From: Flavobacterium sp. 123
GTDB lineage: Bacteria > Bacteroidota > Bacteroidia > Flavobacteriales > Flavobacteriaceae
DNA: 64,000 bases
Reading direction: 5' to 3'
Assembly (NCBI RefSeq): GCF_003634825.1
Contig: NZ_RBXD01000001.1
Coordinates: forward strand, 2,502,501-2,566,500
Within the stretch, counting starts at the first letter, position 1. The number at the start of each line of letters is the position of its first letter. The notes beneath the pieces were generated by a model. That model saw only the letters and a list, made by a program, of their open reading frames with translations, ran no database searches and had not been told where the DNA came from. The translations under genes and the position numbers were made by a program. Of this stretch, positions 16,801 through 25,795 are shown piece after piece.

Positions 16801-19377
16801 GATACTGGAGCAGATGGAGCAACAGGTCCACAAGGTATTCAAGGTTTAACTGGAGCTGACGGAGCAGTTGGAGCGACAGGTGCGCAAGGCATTCAAGGAT
16901 TAACTGGAGCTGACGGAGCAGTTGGAGAAACAGGCGCACAAGGAATTCAAGGTTTAACTGGAGCTGACGGAGTAGTTGGAGCAACAGGTGCACAAGGAAT
17001 TCAAGGTTTAACTGGAGCAGTTGGAGCAACAGGTTCACAAGGTATTCAAGGTTTAACTGGAGCTGACGGAGCAGTTGGAGCAACAGGTTCACAAGGAATT
17101 CAAGGTTTAAAAGGAGATACTGGAGCAACAGGTGCACAAGGTATTCAGGGATTTACTGGAGCTGACGGAGCAGTTGGAGTAACAGGCGCACAAGGAATTC
17201 AAGGTTTAACTGGAGCAGTTGGAGCAACAGGTGCACAAGGTATTCAGGGATTAACTGGAGCTGACGGAGCAGTTGGAGCAACAGGATCACAAGGTATTCA
17301 GGGATTGACTGGAGCTGACGGAGCAGTTGGAGCGACAGGTCCACAAGGTATTCAGGGATTAACTGGAGCAGTTGGAGCAACAGGCGCACAAGGAATTCAA
17401 GGTTTAACTGGAGCAGTTGGAGCAACAGGTGCACAAGGTATTCAGGGATTAACTGGAGCTGACGGAGCAGTTGGAGCAACAGGTCCACAAGGTATTCAAG
17501 GTTTAACTGGAGCTGACGGAGTAGTTGGAGCGACAGGTCCACAAGGTATTCAGGGATTGACTGGAGCTGACGGAGCAGTTGGAGCAACAGGTGCACAAGG
17601 TATTCAGGGATTAACTGGAGCTGACGGAGCAGTTGGAGCAACAGGTGCACAAGGTATTCAAGGTTTAACTGGAGCTGACGGTGCAGTTGGAGCAACAGGT
17701 GCACAAGGTATTCAGGGATTTACTGGAGCTGACGGAGCAGTTGGAGCAACAGGCGCACAAGGAATTCAAGGTTTAAAAGGAGATACTGGAGCAGATGGAG
17801 CAACAGGTGCGCAAGGTATTCAGGGATTAACTGGAGCTGACGGAGCAGTTGGAGCGACAGGTCCACAAGGTATTCAGGGATTAACAGGAGCTGACGGAGC
17901 AGTTGGAGCAACAGGTCCACAAGGTATTCAAGGTTTAACTGGAGCTGACGGAGCAGTTGGAGCAACAGGTGCACAAGGAATTCAGGGATTAACTGGAGCT
18001 GACGGTGCAGTTGGAGCAACAGGTGCACAAGGTATTCAGGGATTTACTGGAGCTGACGGAGCAGTTGGAGCAACAGGCGCACAAGGAATTCAAGGTTTAA
18101 AAGGAGATACTGGAGCAGATGGAGCAACAGGTGCGCAAGGTATTCAGGGATTAACTGGAGCTGACGGAGCAGTTGGAGCGACAGGTCCACAAGGTATTCA
18201 GGGATTAACAGGAGCTGACGGAGCAGTTGGAGCAACAGGTCCACAAGGTATTCAAGGTTTAACTGGAGCTGACGGAGCAGTTGGAGCAACAGGTGCACAA
18301 GGAATTCAGGGATTAACTGGAGCTGACGGAGCAGTTGGAGCAACAGGCGCACAAGGTATTCAGGGATTAACTGGAGCTGACGGAGCAGTTGGAGTAACAG
18401 GCGCACAAGGAATTCAAGGTTTAAAAGGAGATACTGGAGCAGTTGGAGCAGCAGGCGCACAAGGTATTCAAGGATTAACTGGAGCTGACGGAGCAACAGG
18501 TTCAGCAGGAACAAATGGAACTAACGGTGTTGATGGAGCGGTAGGACCACAGGGTCCAATAGGATTGACTGGTGCAACAGGTCCAGCTGGAGCAAATGGT
18601 GTTGGAGGTGTAACTACTGCAGGAACAAACATATCGATGACAGGTTCTGGAACAGTAGCTAGTCCTTATATTGTAAATGCTATCATACCAGCTACTACTC
18701 ATACATTATCTAATCCAGTAAATACAATTACCTCAGTTGTAAATGGGGTTAGTGTTACTGCACCAGCAGTAAATACTGTTTCTAATACTTTTACTTCGGC
18801 AACTAGTTTGTTATCAACAACTGTTAATGGTGTTCTCGGAGGAACGGTAGATTTAACACCACTTAAAGTGGAACCATGGTTCAAACAAAGTTCAGTTGGT
18901 ACTCAAGCTACTTCTAATACAGAAAATATTTATATGATGGGTAAAGTAGCTATTGGTCAAGTAGCAATGTATGGACTTCCTAGTAGCGAGAGGCTTGCTG
19001 TAAACGGTACTATCAGAACAGCAAGTAGTGTTTATGCGGATTATGTATTTGAGGATTATTTTACTGGATCATCCAAAATAAAAGAAGATTATAAATTCAA
19101 ATCTCTAAGCGAAGTAGAAAGTTATATTAAAGTGAATAATCACTTACCTGGTGTAACTTCAATTAAAGATTTAGTAAAAACAAAAGAAGGTTATTCTTTT
19201 AATTTAACAGATCTATCAGTACAATCTTTAGAAAAATTAGAAGAATTATACTTGCATGTAATTGAGCAACAAAAACAGTTAGATGAAAAAAATAAAGAAT
19301 TGGAAATTCTTAAAAACAATGCTAAAGTTACGAATGAAAGGTTAGAGAGATTAGAGAAGTTATTAATAGAAAAATAA
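13822..19377 (+). CDS. Giant secreted collagen-like repeat protein
   Basis: A 1851-residue exported protein. A signal peptide ([20 protein letters not shown]) leads into a head domain common in Bacteroidota fibre-like proteins ([16 protein letters not shown]...KGVLIPR). Residues about 129-908 hold 15 modules of roughly 49-58 residues, each a [23 protein letters not shown] beta unit, [13 protein letters not shown], and a GTNGTN linker of variable length. Residues about 909-1596 are an unbroken Gly-X-Y tract of about 229 triplets, mostly [18 protein letters not shown]. The C-terminus has a tail-fibre-like segment ([17 protein letters not shown]) and a coiled coil (about 1790-1851), which could drive trimerisation. 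It is probably a surface fibre or adhesin. No T9SS C-terminal domain is evident, so its export route beyond the inner membrane is uncertain. Confidence 0.9.
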   Translation: MKNYYLILLFLGVGFCSYGQVGVGTSLPNTSSELDVVSENKGVLIPRVPLLSTIDATTIINGNVNSLLVFNTQTIADIIPGYYYWYINKWYRLGSSVSEIVTTLVDNGNGTITYTNENGTPVTINLPHGVDGKGITSTVDNGDGTFTITYTDGTTFTTSDLTGVTGAQGTAGTNGTNGVDGKGITSTVDNGDGTFTITYTDGTTFTTSDLTGATGAQGTAGTNGTNGTNGTNGVDGKGITSTVDNGDGTFTITYTDGTTFTTSDLTGATGAQGTAGTNGTNGTNGTNGVDGKGITSTVDNGDGTFTITYTDGTTFTTSDLTGATGAQGTAGTNGTNGTNGVDGKGITSTVDNGNGTFTITYTDGTTFTTSDLTGATGAQGTAGTNGTNGTNGTNGTNGVDGKGITSTVDNGDGTFTITYTDGTTFTTSDLTGATGAQGTAGTNGTNGTNGTNGVDGKGITSTVDNGDGTFTITYTDGTTFTTSDLTGATGAQGTAGTNGTNGTNGTNGVDGKGITSTVDNGDGTFTITYTDGTTFTTSDLTGATGAQGTAGTNGTNGTNGVDGKGITSTVDNGNGTFTITYTDGTTFTTSDLTGATGAQGTAGTNGTNGTNGTNGTNGVDGKGITSTVDNGDGTFTITYTDGTTFTTSDLTGATGAQGTAGTNGTNGTNGTNGVDGKGITSTVDNGDGTFTITYTDGTTFTTSDLTGATGAQGTAGTNGTNGVDGKGITSTVDNGDGTFTITYTDGTTFTTSDLTGATGAQGTAGTNGTNGTNGTNGVDGKGITSTVDNGDGTFTITYTDGTTFTTSDLTGATGAQGTAGTNGTNGTNGVDGKGITSTVYNGNGTFTITYTDGTTFTTSDLTGATGAQGTAGTNGTNGKGITGTVDNGDGTFTITYTDGTTFTTSDLTGATGAQGIQGLTGADGAVGATGAQGIQGLTGADGAVGATGSQGIQGLTGADGAVGATGAQGIQGLTGADGAVGATGAQGVQGLKGDTGADGATGPQGIQGLTGADGAVGATGAQGIQGLTGADGAVGETGAQGIQGLTGADGVVGATGAQGIQGLTGAVGATGSQGIQGLTGADGAVGATGSQGIQGLKGDTGATGAQGIQGFTGADGAVGVTGAQGIQGLTGAVGATGAQGIQGLTGADGAVGATGSQGIQGLTGADGAVGATGPQGIQGLTGAVGATGAQGIQGLTGAVGATGAQGIQGLTGADGAVGATGPQGIQGLTGADGVVGATGPQGIQGLTGADGAVGATGAQGIQGLTGADGAVGATGAQGIQGLTGADGAVGATGAQGIQGFTGADGAVGATGAQGIQGLKGDTGADGATGAQGIQGLTGADGAVGATGPQGIQGLTGADGAVGATGPQGIQGLTGADGAVGATGAQGIQGLTGADGAVGATGAQGIQGFTGADGAVGATGAQGIQGLKGDTGADGATGAQGIQGLTGADGAVGATGPQGIQGLTGADGAVGATGPQGIQGLTGADGAVGATGAQGIQGLTGADGAVGATGAQGIQGLTGADGAVGVTGAQGIQGLKGDTGAVGAAGAQGIQGLTGADGATGSAGTNGTNGVDGAVGPQGPIGLTGATGPAGANGVGGVTTAGTNISMTGSGTVASPYIVNAIIPATTHTLSNPVNTITSVVNGVSVTAPAVNTVSNTFTSATSLLSTTVNGVLGGTVDLTPLKVEPWFKQSSVGTQATSNTENIYMMGKVAIGQVAMYGLPSSERLAVNGTIRTASSVYADYVFEDYFTGSSKIKEDYKFKSLSEVESYIKVNNHLPGVTSIKDLVKTKEGYSFNLTDLSVQSLEKLEELYLHVIEQQKQLDEKNKELEILKNNAKVTNERLERLEKLLIEK
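14206..16545 (+). repeat. Fifteen tandem beta/GTN modules
   Basis: Fifteen in-frame copies of a 147-174 bp unit. Lengths differ mainly in the number of GTN triplets (two to five). Most copies read TVDNGDG; numbers 5 and 9 read TVDNGNG, number 14 TVYNGNG, and number 15 begins GKGITGTV without the preceding GVD. Nucleotide variants such as gataatggagat versus gacaatggggac alternate between copies, indicating past unequal exchange. Confidence 0.95.
14416..15758 (+). repeat. Exact 660-bp tandem duplication inside the module array
   Basis: Bases 14416-15098 reappear unchanged at 15076-15758, an offset of 660 bp covering four modules. The match ends at single-base differences on each side (14415 versus 15075 and 15099 versus 15759). 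This is a recent segmental duplication, since neighbouring modules differ at many silent positions. Confidence 0.9.
16546..18609 (+). repeat. Gly-X-Y tract built on a 54-bp unit
   Basis: About 2.06 kb of repeats with an 18-residue unit [18 protein letters not shown], six Gly-X-Y triplets. Variants include GPQ, GSQ, a GLKGDT insert and units lacking GAD. The final 100 bp turn to [19 protein letters not shown], close to sequence in the second collagen-like protein. Pro is rare and charge low compared with most bacterial collagens. Confidence 0.95.
17665..18329 (+). repeat. Exact 324-bp tandem duplication inside the collagen tract
   Basis: Bases 17665-18005 reappear unchanged at 17989-18329, an offset of 324 bp or six 54-bp units, including the GFTGADG and [10 protein letters not shown] variants. 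It is bounded by single-base differences (17664 versus 17988; 18006 versus 18330). Confidence 0.88.
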
Positions 19378-19458
19378 AAACAAATTAAGGTTTAGAAAAC
19401 CTGATTGATTTAAATGTTTAGCAGCATAAATATTTTTAATTATATAATTTAAGATACA

Positions 19459-20250
19459 ATGATTAATAAAATTTCATTTATTATACTATTTCTAATTGTT
19501 TTTATTTCAGGATATTCTCAGAATGAGAAAACAGGTATTGGAACGGTAAATCCACAACAAGCGCTACATGTTGCGGGAACCTCTACATCAGTAGATATAG
19601 GGACTACAGGAGTTAAGTTAGTTAATCCAACTATTAGAGTAGAAGGTCTAAACAGTACAAATAATACGGCTCATTTAGCAGCTGATGGGGCAAGCTCATT
19701 GAAAAGAGTTTATGCCAATCAGAGTGGAGATTTACTTTTAATAAATGGTACTTTGGAACAGCCTAATATTGCTCAGCAATTTGGAGATGCTATTCCTACA
19801 AATGAGCTTATAGGAACAGGAGGAGGGACATTTCAAAATACGGTTTTAAAATCGCAAACGTTTACATTAACGCAGGAATCAGTGGTTTATTTTTCGGCAT
19901 CATTTGCCGCTCTGCTACGCGAAACGGTACCTGGTTCTCCAGTTACTATAAATGACGGTCGAGCTAAATTATACGGAGCTTATTATCAATTTTCTGCAGC
20001 TCCTGCTGGGGTTTCCACAACGGCAACTTTTGGGAATAATAAACAAACATATGCTAATGTAAGTACTGGTGTTGCAGGTGATTTTTTTCTTTCTCCCCGT
20101 GCAGAACTAGTCCTTCCTGCAGGTACTTATACAGTAAATCTTTATGGTGAATTGTTCTCAAGTGCGGCAGGGAATCGATTTAGAGTTCAATTTGCAGGTA
20201 CGACAACGGCTGAGAATTTTTTAATCAATGCTTCACCAACTAAATACTAG
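19459..20250 (+). CDS. Secreted fibre-like protein, tandem paralogue 1
   Basis: A 263-residue exported protein with signal peptide MINKISFIILFLIVFISGYS. The N-terminal part (TGIGTVNPQQALHVAGTSTS, then NPTIRVEGLNSTNNTAH) resembles the head segment of Bacteroidota tail-fibre-like proteins. The C-terminal 150 residues are beta-rich with Gly/Ala/Thr turns (SQTFTLTQESVVYFSASFAA; ELVLPAGTYTVNLYGEL), possibly a jelly-roll. It is 81 nt after the giant collagen-like gene, and two paralogues follow at 23 and 10 nt, so all four probably share a transcript. Function unknown; a small surface or fibre-tip subunit fits the context. Confidence 0.78.
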   Translation: MINKISFIILFLIVFISGYSQNEKTGIGTVNPQQALHVAGTSTSVDIGTTGVKLVNPTIRVEGLNSTNNTAHLAADGASSLKRVYANQSGDLLLINGTLEQPNIAQQFGDAIPTNELIGTGGGTFQNTVLKSQTFTLTQESVVYFSASFAALLRETVPGSPVTINDGRAKLYGAYYQFSAAPAGVSTTATFGNNKQTYANVSTGVAGDFFLSPRAELVLPAGTYTVNLYGELFSSAAGNRFRVQFAGTTTAENFLINASPTKY

Positions 20251-20273
20251 TAATAGATTTAAAAATAAAAACA

Positions 20274-21053
20274 ATGAGAATCAAACTTTTTTTCCTGCTG
20301 TTTAATTTAGTTTATATTGTTAATATATATGGGCAAACAGGTATAAATACAGTTAGCACTACACCTCAGCAAGCTTTACATGTAAATGGAACTTCTGTTT
20401 CCAGCCAAATTGGAACTTCGGGTGTTTATTTGGTAAAACCTACTATTCGCATTGAAGGGCTCAACAACACTAATAATGCTGTTGCTTCAGGTTCTACATC
20501 ACTTGTTCAGCATGTATCTGCCACACAGGATGGGGACTTTATATTAAGCAATGACTATGTTGCTCCTTTAGTCACAACTAAACTAGGGACAGATGAAATA
20601 ACCACAGCAGTAACAATAAATGTTACGACATCAAGTCTTATTATCGGAGTTTTAAAAACATATAGCTTTACGCTAAACCAACCCTCAGCGGTTCATTTTT
20701 TAGCATCAGTTAGTGTCTCGGTTTATGATGGTTCTGGAGTTGTAATAACAGATAATATGGATAGACTTTACCGTTCTTATTTTAATTTTACAGCGGCACC
20801 TACTGGTGTTACTATTAGTTCTCCATTTGGCCATAACGGCTATAGTTACACAAATGGCAGTACAACAGGAGCAGTAGGTGATATGTTTCTACAGCCAGAA
20901 GCTTATTTGATATTGCCAAAAGGTAGTTATACTGTTCAGCTTATTGGGGCAGTTGTTACTGGAACAGCTTTGAATGGTAGTTTTTTTCCTCTTCGTGCTA
21001 TTTTTGGGCAAGCAGGCTCAGATATGGTTAGTATTATAGCAACAGCATTATAA
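20274..21053 (+). CDS. Secreted fibre-like protein, tandem paralogue 2
   Basis: A 259-residue exported protein (signal peptide MRIKLFFLLFNLVYIVNIYG) aligned throughout with its neighbours: TGINTVSTTPQQALHVNGTS, PTIRIEGLNNTNNA, KTYSFTLNQPSAVHFLASVS, YFNFTAAPTGVTISSPFG, AYLILPKGSYTVQLIGA. The central region diverges strongly while turns and the C-terminal strands are kept. The pattern suggests duplicated subunits with specialised surfaces. No known family is recognised. Confidence 0.77.
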   Translation: MRIKLFFLLFNLVYIVNIYGQTGINTVSTTPQQALHVNGTSVSSQIGTSGVYLVKPTIRIEGLNNTNNAVASGSTSLVQHVSATQDGDFILSNDYVAPLVTTKLGTDEITTAVTINVTTSSLIIGVLKTYSFTLNQPSAVHFLASVSVSVYDGSGVVITDNMDRLYRSYFNFTAAPTGVTISSPFGHNGYSYTNGSTTGAVGDMFLQPEAYLILPKGSYTVQLIGAVVTGTALNGSFFPLRAIFGQAGSDMVSIIATAL

Positions 21054-21063
21054 AAATAATTCC

Positions 21064-21849
21064 ATGAAAAAAACAATAGGATTAATAACATCGCTGATGG
21101 CTTGTTTTGTGAGTTTTTCACAGACTGCTCAAACAGGTATAAATACATTGCTTCCTCAGCAAGAGTTACATATTGCTGGGACACCATCAACTACTACGGC
21201 AATTGGCACCACAGGTAAAAATGTGGTTACGCCTACCATCAGGCTTGAGGGTTTAAACCAAACTAATAACACGGCTCATCCTGTTTCACCAGCTATCTCA
21301 ACTTTACCAATTTATGCAACAGTTGATGGTAATTTAGTTTTAGGAACAAGAACAAAAGTAATAACGCAAACCTTGCCAGGTCAAGATGCTATAACAGCAA
21401 CTGCTTATATCGGCGTAACAGGTACCGCCGATGTGGTAACTACCTTGAAAACAATAACTTTTACTATAGATAGGATCTCTCTAGTTTACCTGAATGCTAA
21501 TGTTTCGATGTCTTATATTGGTACCATATCAACTCCATCATTTGCTTTTATTGATGGAAAGGCTAGGCGAATGGGAATTCAATTTATGTTTACTGCAGCT
21601 CCTGTTGCAAGTGGTGTACCAACGGCTGTTGCCTTTGCAGAAAATTCAAATTCATACACAAACGGAGTAGATGGTTCCACAATTATGACTGGGTTTTTCT
21701 ATTATAATTTAGGAAAAGCAATTAAGCTTACAGCGGGTACTTATACATTGAATATTTCAGGCATTGCATCTGCTAATGGAAATTCTTTTCAACTTGGTTA
21801 TGGCGCAACTGCTACTGATGCTGTGAATATTGTTGCGATAGCTCTATAA
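21064..21849 (+). CDS. Secreted fibre-like protein, tandem paralogue 3
   Basis: A 261-residue exported protein, start only 10 nt after the previous stop. Signal peptide MKKTIGLITSLMACFVSFSQ, then TGINTLLPQQELHIAGTPST, PTIRLEGLNQTNNTAHP, KTITFTIDRISLVYLNANVS, IQFMFTAAPVASG, KLTAGTYTLNISGIASANG. It is the last gene before a 500-bp gap and probably the end of the transcript from promoter copy C. Function unknown. Confidence 0.77.
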   Translation: MKKTIGLITSLMACFVSFSQTAQTGINTLLPQQELHIAGTPSTTTAIGTTGKNVVTPTIRLEGLNQTNNTAHPVSPAISTLPIYATVDGNLVLGTRTKVITQTLPGQDAITATAYIGVTGTADVVTTLKTITFTIDRISLVYLNANVSMSYIGTISTPSFAFIDGKARRMGIQFMFTAAPVASGVPTAVAFAENSNSYTNGVDGSTIMTGFFYYNLGKAIKLTAGTYTLNISGIASANGNSFQLGYGATATDAVNIVAIAL

Positions 21850-22171
21850 GTTTGGGCAGTTTTTAATTTATAGGTTGATTTTAATCATGTCATTTTGATG
21901 ATGGTTTTACGGATGTAGTCATTATAATAGTAAGGAATAGTAGGCTTTATTCAGTTACAGTAGCTGTCAAACAAATTAATAAAACTAAAATGAAATATTT
22001 TGAATATAAAAGGTGTTTTTGATTTTTGCTTAATTGTATGAGTATAATTAATTCAAGAACTATATTTCTTATTTCATGTTTTTGTTTGCTTAATTATTGA
22101 TTTTTAATAGAATGAATTCTTTTTTTGTTCTTCTAGTTTTAACCTTATGTGATCAATGTTGTAATTTTTTT
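21850..22171. other. Gap before the second collagen-like unit
   Basis: No gene or clear terminator is visible in these AT-rich bases. They separate the transcription unit of the three paralogues from promoter copy D. Confidence 0.4.
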
Positions 22172-22239
22172 GTAGAAATAATTCTACATCAACGTGTTTT
22201 TTGTTCTACAAGTTATTGATTTTCTTGTATTTACCTTTG
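22172..22239 (+). promoter_or_regulatory. Regulated promoter, copy D of the five-copy element
   Basis: GTAGAAATAATTCTAC (22172-22187), 16 bp, TTCTAC (22204-22209), 22 bp, TACCTTTG (22232-22239). All boxes match consensus. The leader before the ATG at 22354 is about 110 nt and resembles that of copy C. Short gaps downstream allow one transcript of nine kilobases covering the second collagen-like gene, the T9SS-associated genes and the receiver paralogue ending at 31172. Confidence 0.88.
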
Positions 22240-22353
22240 ATTAAATATAAAATAATTGTCTTTTGAGGCTTTTTTTGTATGTAAATACAATTTGAAATTT
22301 TATGAATGCAAGCTAATAGTATTTCATAAAAAGAATTTCTAAAAAAAAATATT

Positions 22354-24993
22354 ATGAAAAATTATTACTTAACGCTTCTTTTTTTAGGAGTTGTTTATTG
22401 TGGTTATGGACAAGTAGGAATAGGAACTACTTTGCCTAACACATCATCTGAACTTGATGTAGTGTCAGAAAATAAAGGTATTTTAATACCAAGGGTTTCA
22501 TTAACAAGTACTATAGATTCAATAACTATTACTAATGGTAATGTAAATAGTTTATTGGTATTTAATACACAAACTATTGCTGATATCACACCAGGGTATT
22601 ATTACTGGTACATCAATAAGTGGTATCGAATAGGAACTACACTTGCAGAAACTATTACAACATTAATTGATAATGGAGACGGGACAATAACTTATACAAA
22701 TGAAAGTGGTACTCCTGTGACTATTAATTTGCCAGTTGGTCCTCAAGGTCTAATAGGATTAACAGGTCCAGCGGGAGCAACAGGAGCGCAAGGAATAGCA
22801 GGAACAAATGGTACAAACGGAAAATCTGTAACAGGTTCAACTTACGATTCAACAACTGGTATAGTTACCTTTACTTATTCTGATGGTACAACTTCTACAA
22901 CCTCTGACTTAAGAGGAGCAACTGGAGCAGCAGGGACAAACGGAACAAATGGTACAAATGGAAAATCTGTAACAGGTTCAACTTACGATTCGACAACTGG
23001 TATAGTTACCTTTACTTATTCTGATGGTACAACTTCTACAACCTCTGACTTAAGAGGAGCAACTGGAGTAGCAGGGACAAACGGAACAAATGGTACAAAC
23101 GGAAAATCTGTAACAGGTTCAACTTACGACTCAACAACTGGTATAGTTACCTTTACTTATTCCGATGGTACAACTTCTACAACCTCTGACTTAAGAGGGG
23201 CAACTGGAGCAGCAGGGACAAACGGAACAAACGGAAAATCTGTAACAGGTTCAACTTACGATTCAACAACTGGTATAGTTACCTTTACTTATTCCGATGG
23301 TACAACTTCTACAACCTCTGACCTAAGAGGAGCAACTGGAGCAGCAGGGACAAACGGAACAAATGGTACAAATGGAGTTGATGGTGCAGTTGGTTCACAA
23401 GGTCCAATAGGGTTAACAGGTCCAGCAGGAGCAAATGGTATTGATGGAATAAACGGAACTAATGGAGTTGATGGTGCAGTTGGTCCACAAGGTCCAATTG
23501 GCTTAACTGGTTCTGCAGGAGCAAATGGTGCCGATGGAGTTGGAGGTGTTACAACAGCAGGTACAAATGTTACTATAACTGGTGTAGGAACCGTGGCAAG
23601 TCCTTATATAGTAAATGCAAGCTCACCAACCCAAACTAATACAACACTTGCATTAGATACAACAACAAATATACTTACTTATACTAATGAAAATAGTGAT
23701 AATCCTACTATAGACTTATCTACTTTAAAAATTGAACCTTGGCTAGTACAAACTACAACAGACCAAGCTACTTTAAATACACAAAATATTTATCAAATGG
23801 GTACGGTAGCCATTGGCAAAAATGAAGTTTTAGCTGATGTAGCTTTAGATGTTCAAGGTGCTATACGTGTGGGTTCAAACCATATAGGTTTAGTAGGAGC
23901 TAATAGTGCTGCTTTTGGAGATAATGTTAGTGTTTATGCTAGAAATTCTATGGGTATTGGTAATCAGAATAAAATTTTTAGTGACAATGCTTTAATTGTT
24001 GGCCGTAACAATCTAATAGGAGTAAACGGAAATTCTAATGCTATTTTTGGTTCAAATAATAAGGAATATAATGCAGGAGGAGTCTGGTCTAACAACACCA
24101 TTTTTGGTGATAATAACACCATGACAGGCGAAGAAGGAGGCCCAACCTTACGTAACAATACCGTTTTCGGAGAGAAAAATATCATCACATCAATAGGATC
24201 TGGTGCACGTATAAACAACAATACACTTTTTGGTAACAACAACTGGTCAGGTATTTCATCAAGTAATTCAACCATTTTTGGCGAATACAATATTTCTGAC
24301 AGTTATAATCAGTTCATTATTGGTAAGGCAAATAGAAATATCTATGGTTCTATATTTGAAATTGGTATAGGTACTGACGCATCAAATCGTGCGAATGCCC
24401 TTACGGTAATTCCAAATGGTAATGTAGGTATTGCTAATGAAGCAGTTAATCCTACTGAAAAATTAGATATTGGTTCTGGTAATGTTCGTGTGCGTGATAT
24501 CAATACAAACACAGGTGCTTCAACGGATAATATAGTAGTTGCTGATGCAACGGGTGTGTTAAAAACGGTTCCTGCTTCTAAATTTAGTAAAATTGATTAC
24601 AGTTATGTTGAACAAGAAACAGGTAGAAAATGGGTTGATGGAACTCCTGCTTTTGAAATTACAGGGCATTTTAATACAACAGCTGATTTTACGACAATAA
24701 ATGTGCACGACCTCGTTCCTAATTTTGTAACTACTGATCACGTTATGTTGTTAGAGGTGCGTTTAATTTCAGTAGGTTTTCCTGGTACTTGGAACGGAAC
24801 ATCAGTTGATATTGAAGCAGTGTCTAAAATTTCTACACATGTACAAAGTTTTAGTGCTACAACAGGTATTATGACCTTTGGTACTCCAGGTTCACTTGCT
24901 GTAAATCATCCTGCAGGAGAATATTACATCATTATTGAATATGTGAAAACATATCCTACAGCTAACGCTAGAATGTCAGGGAGAGCTAAATAA
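22354..24993 (+). CDS. Second secreted collagen-like protein with a YadA-like head region
   Basis: An 879-residue exported protein whose first 120 residues are a close paralogue of the giant protein ([37 protein letters not shown]). Four copies of a different module follow (GKSVTGSTYDSTTGIVTFTY, then SDGTTSTTSDLRGATGAAG with GTN linkers), then a short Gly-X-Y region ([16 protein letters not shown]). Residues about 505-660 contain repeated IFGxNN / TVFGEKN / TLFGNNN units resembling the left-handed beta-roll of YadA-type heads. The last 150 residues are beta-rich. No coiled coil like that of the giant protein is seen. A surface fibre is likely; the partner or ligand is unknown. Confidence 0.85.
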   Translation: MKNYYLTLLFLGVVYCGYGQVGIGTTLPNTSSELDVVSENKGILIPRVSLTSTIDSITITNGNVNSLLVFNTQTIADITPGYYYWYINKWYRIGTTLAETITTLIDNGDGTITYTNESGTPVTINLPVGPQGLIGLTGPAGATGAQGIAGTNGTNGKSVTGSTYDSTTGIVTFTYSDGTTSTTSDLRGATGAAGTNGTNGTNGKSVTGSTYDSTTGIVTFTYSDGTTSTTSDLRGATGVAGTNGTNGTNGKSVTGSTYDSTTGIVTFTYSDGTTSTTSDLRGATGAAGTNGTNGKSVTGSTYDSTTGIVTFTYSDGTTSTTSDLRGATGAAGTNGTNGTNGVDGAVGSQGPIGLTGPAGANGIDGINGTNGVDGAVGPQGPIGLTGSAGANGADGVGGVTTAGTNVTITGVGTVASPYIVNASSPTQTNTTLALDTTTNILTYTNENSDNPTIDLSTLKIEPWLVQTTTDQATLNTQNIYQMGTVAIGKNEVLADVALDVQGAIRVGSNHIGLVGANSAAFGDNVSVYARNSMGIGNQNKIFSDNALIVGRNNLIGVNGNSNAIFGSNNKEYNAGGVWSNNTIFGDNNTMTGEEGGPTLRNNTVFGEKNIITSIGSGARINNNTLFGNNNWSGISSSNSTIFGEYNISDSYNQFIIGKANRNIYGSIFEIGIGTDASNRANALTVIPNGNVGIANEAVNPTEKLDIGSGNVRVRDINTNTGASTDNIVVADATGVLKTVPASKFSKIDYSYVEQETGRKWVDGTPAFEITGHFNTTADFTTINVHDLVPNFVTTDHVMLLEVRLISVGFPGTWNGTSVDIEAVSKISTHVQSFSATTGIMTFGTPGSLAVNHPAGEYYIIIEYVKTYPTANARMSGRAK
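22807..23370 (+). repeat. Four tandem GKSVTGSTYDS modules
   Basis: Four near-identical in-frame copies of a unit of about 130-150 bp encoding GKSVTGSTYDSTTGIVTFTY and SDGTTSTTSDLRGATGAAG plus two or three GTN triplets. Copies differ mainly at silent positions (tctgatggt versus tccgatggt) and in linker length. The unit has the layout of the giant protein's modules but a different sequence. Confidence 0.88.
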
Positions 24994-25031
24994 AAGCTAA
25001 AATTATATAGCCAATTTTAAAATAAATAAAA

Positions 25032-25769
25032 ATGAAAAATCGTACAAAAATATTCTATATAAGTAGTTTTCTTTTCTTAGGGATGCAAATGCAAGCACAG
25101 GTTAAAGTAGGGGATAATCTAACGGCAATAAATCCTAATGCAGCACTAGAAATAGAAAGTACTACCAAAGGATTAATCATGCCACGTATAGCATTAACAG
25201 CTACTACGGATTTTGCACCAATGTCAGCTCATATACAAGGAATGTCTGTATATAATACAGCAACAGCTGGCGATGTAACACCAGGGTATTATTATAATGA
25301 TGGTACAAAATGGGTTCGACTTATAGATATTATTGCAAAAGAACCTTGGCAAGTAGAAAGTACAACAAATCAAGCTACTACAAACACTCAAAACATTTAT
25401 CAAATGGGTAATATTGGGATTAAAACAAATGCTCCCAATTCAGCCTTAACGGTAAATGGTTCGGCTAATAACTTATTAGCTTATGATGCAGGTACAGACA
25501 CAACAATAGATTATTCAAAAAGTAATTTAGCTTATACTACTGCAAGTGCAGGTAATATTTTCGATTTACAAAATATAAAAGATGGCGGGACTTATACGCT
25601 AGCAGTACAAGGAAGTGTTTCTGGAACGGCTAATTTTACTTCAGCTGGATTTACAGTTCATTTACCTGTAGATAACGGACCATCGGTAGTAACGGGAGGA
25701 AAACACTCTATATATACAATCCTAGTATTGGGAACACATGTTTATATGTCTTGGATAACTGGATTGTAA
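25032..25769 (+). CDS. Secreted protein with the shared fibre head domain
   Basis: A 245-residue exported protein (signal peptide in the first 22 residues, ending MQMQAQ). It carries the same head as the two collagen-like proteins (NPNAALEIESTTKGLIMPRI, then TPGYYYNDGTKWVRL) and EPWQVESTTNQATTNTQNIY, matching EPWLVQTTTDQATLNTQNIY in the preceding gene. It lacks repeats and ends in a beta-rich domain. It lies 38 nt downstream of that gene and could be a cap, adaptor or minor fibre subunit. This role is inferred from context only. Confidence 0.78.
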   Translation: MKNRTKIFYISSFLFLGMQMQAQVKVGDNLTAINPNAALEIESTTKGLIMPRIALTATTDFAPMSAHIQGMSVYNTATAGDVTPGYYYNDGTKWVRLIDIIAKEPWQVESTTNQATTNTQNIYQMGNIGIKTNAPNSALTVNGSANNLLAYDAGTDTTIDYSKSNLAYTTASAGNIFDLQNIKDGGTYTLAVQGSVSGTANFTSAGFTVHLPVDNGPSVVTGGKHSIYTILVLGTHVYMSWITGL

Positions 25770-25795
25770 TTAATTGTAGTTTAAAGAAAAATATA

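Noticed and set aside
16526..18514. Several minus-strand open frames of 100-200 codons rich in Leu and Gln opposite the collagen tract
   Set aside because: They are shadows of the 54-bp repeat: the sense repeat has no stops in that antisense frame. The product would be a meaningless Leu/Gln repeat with no start context.
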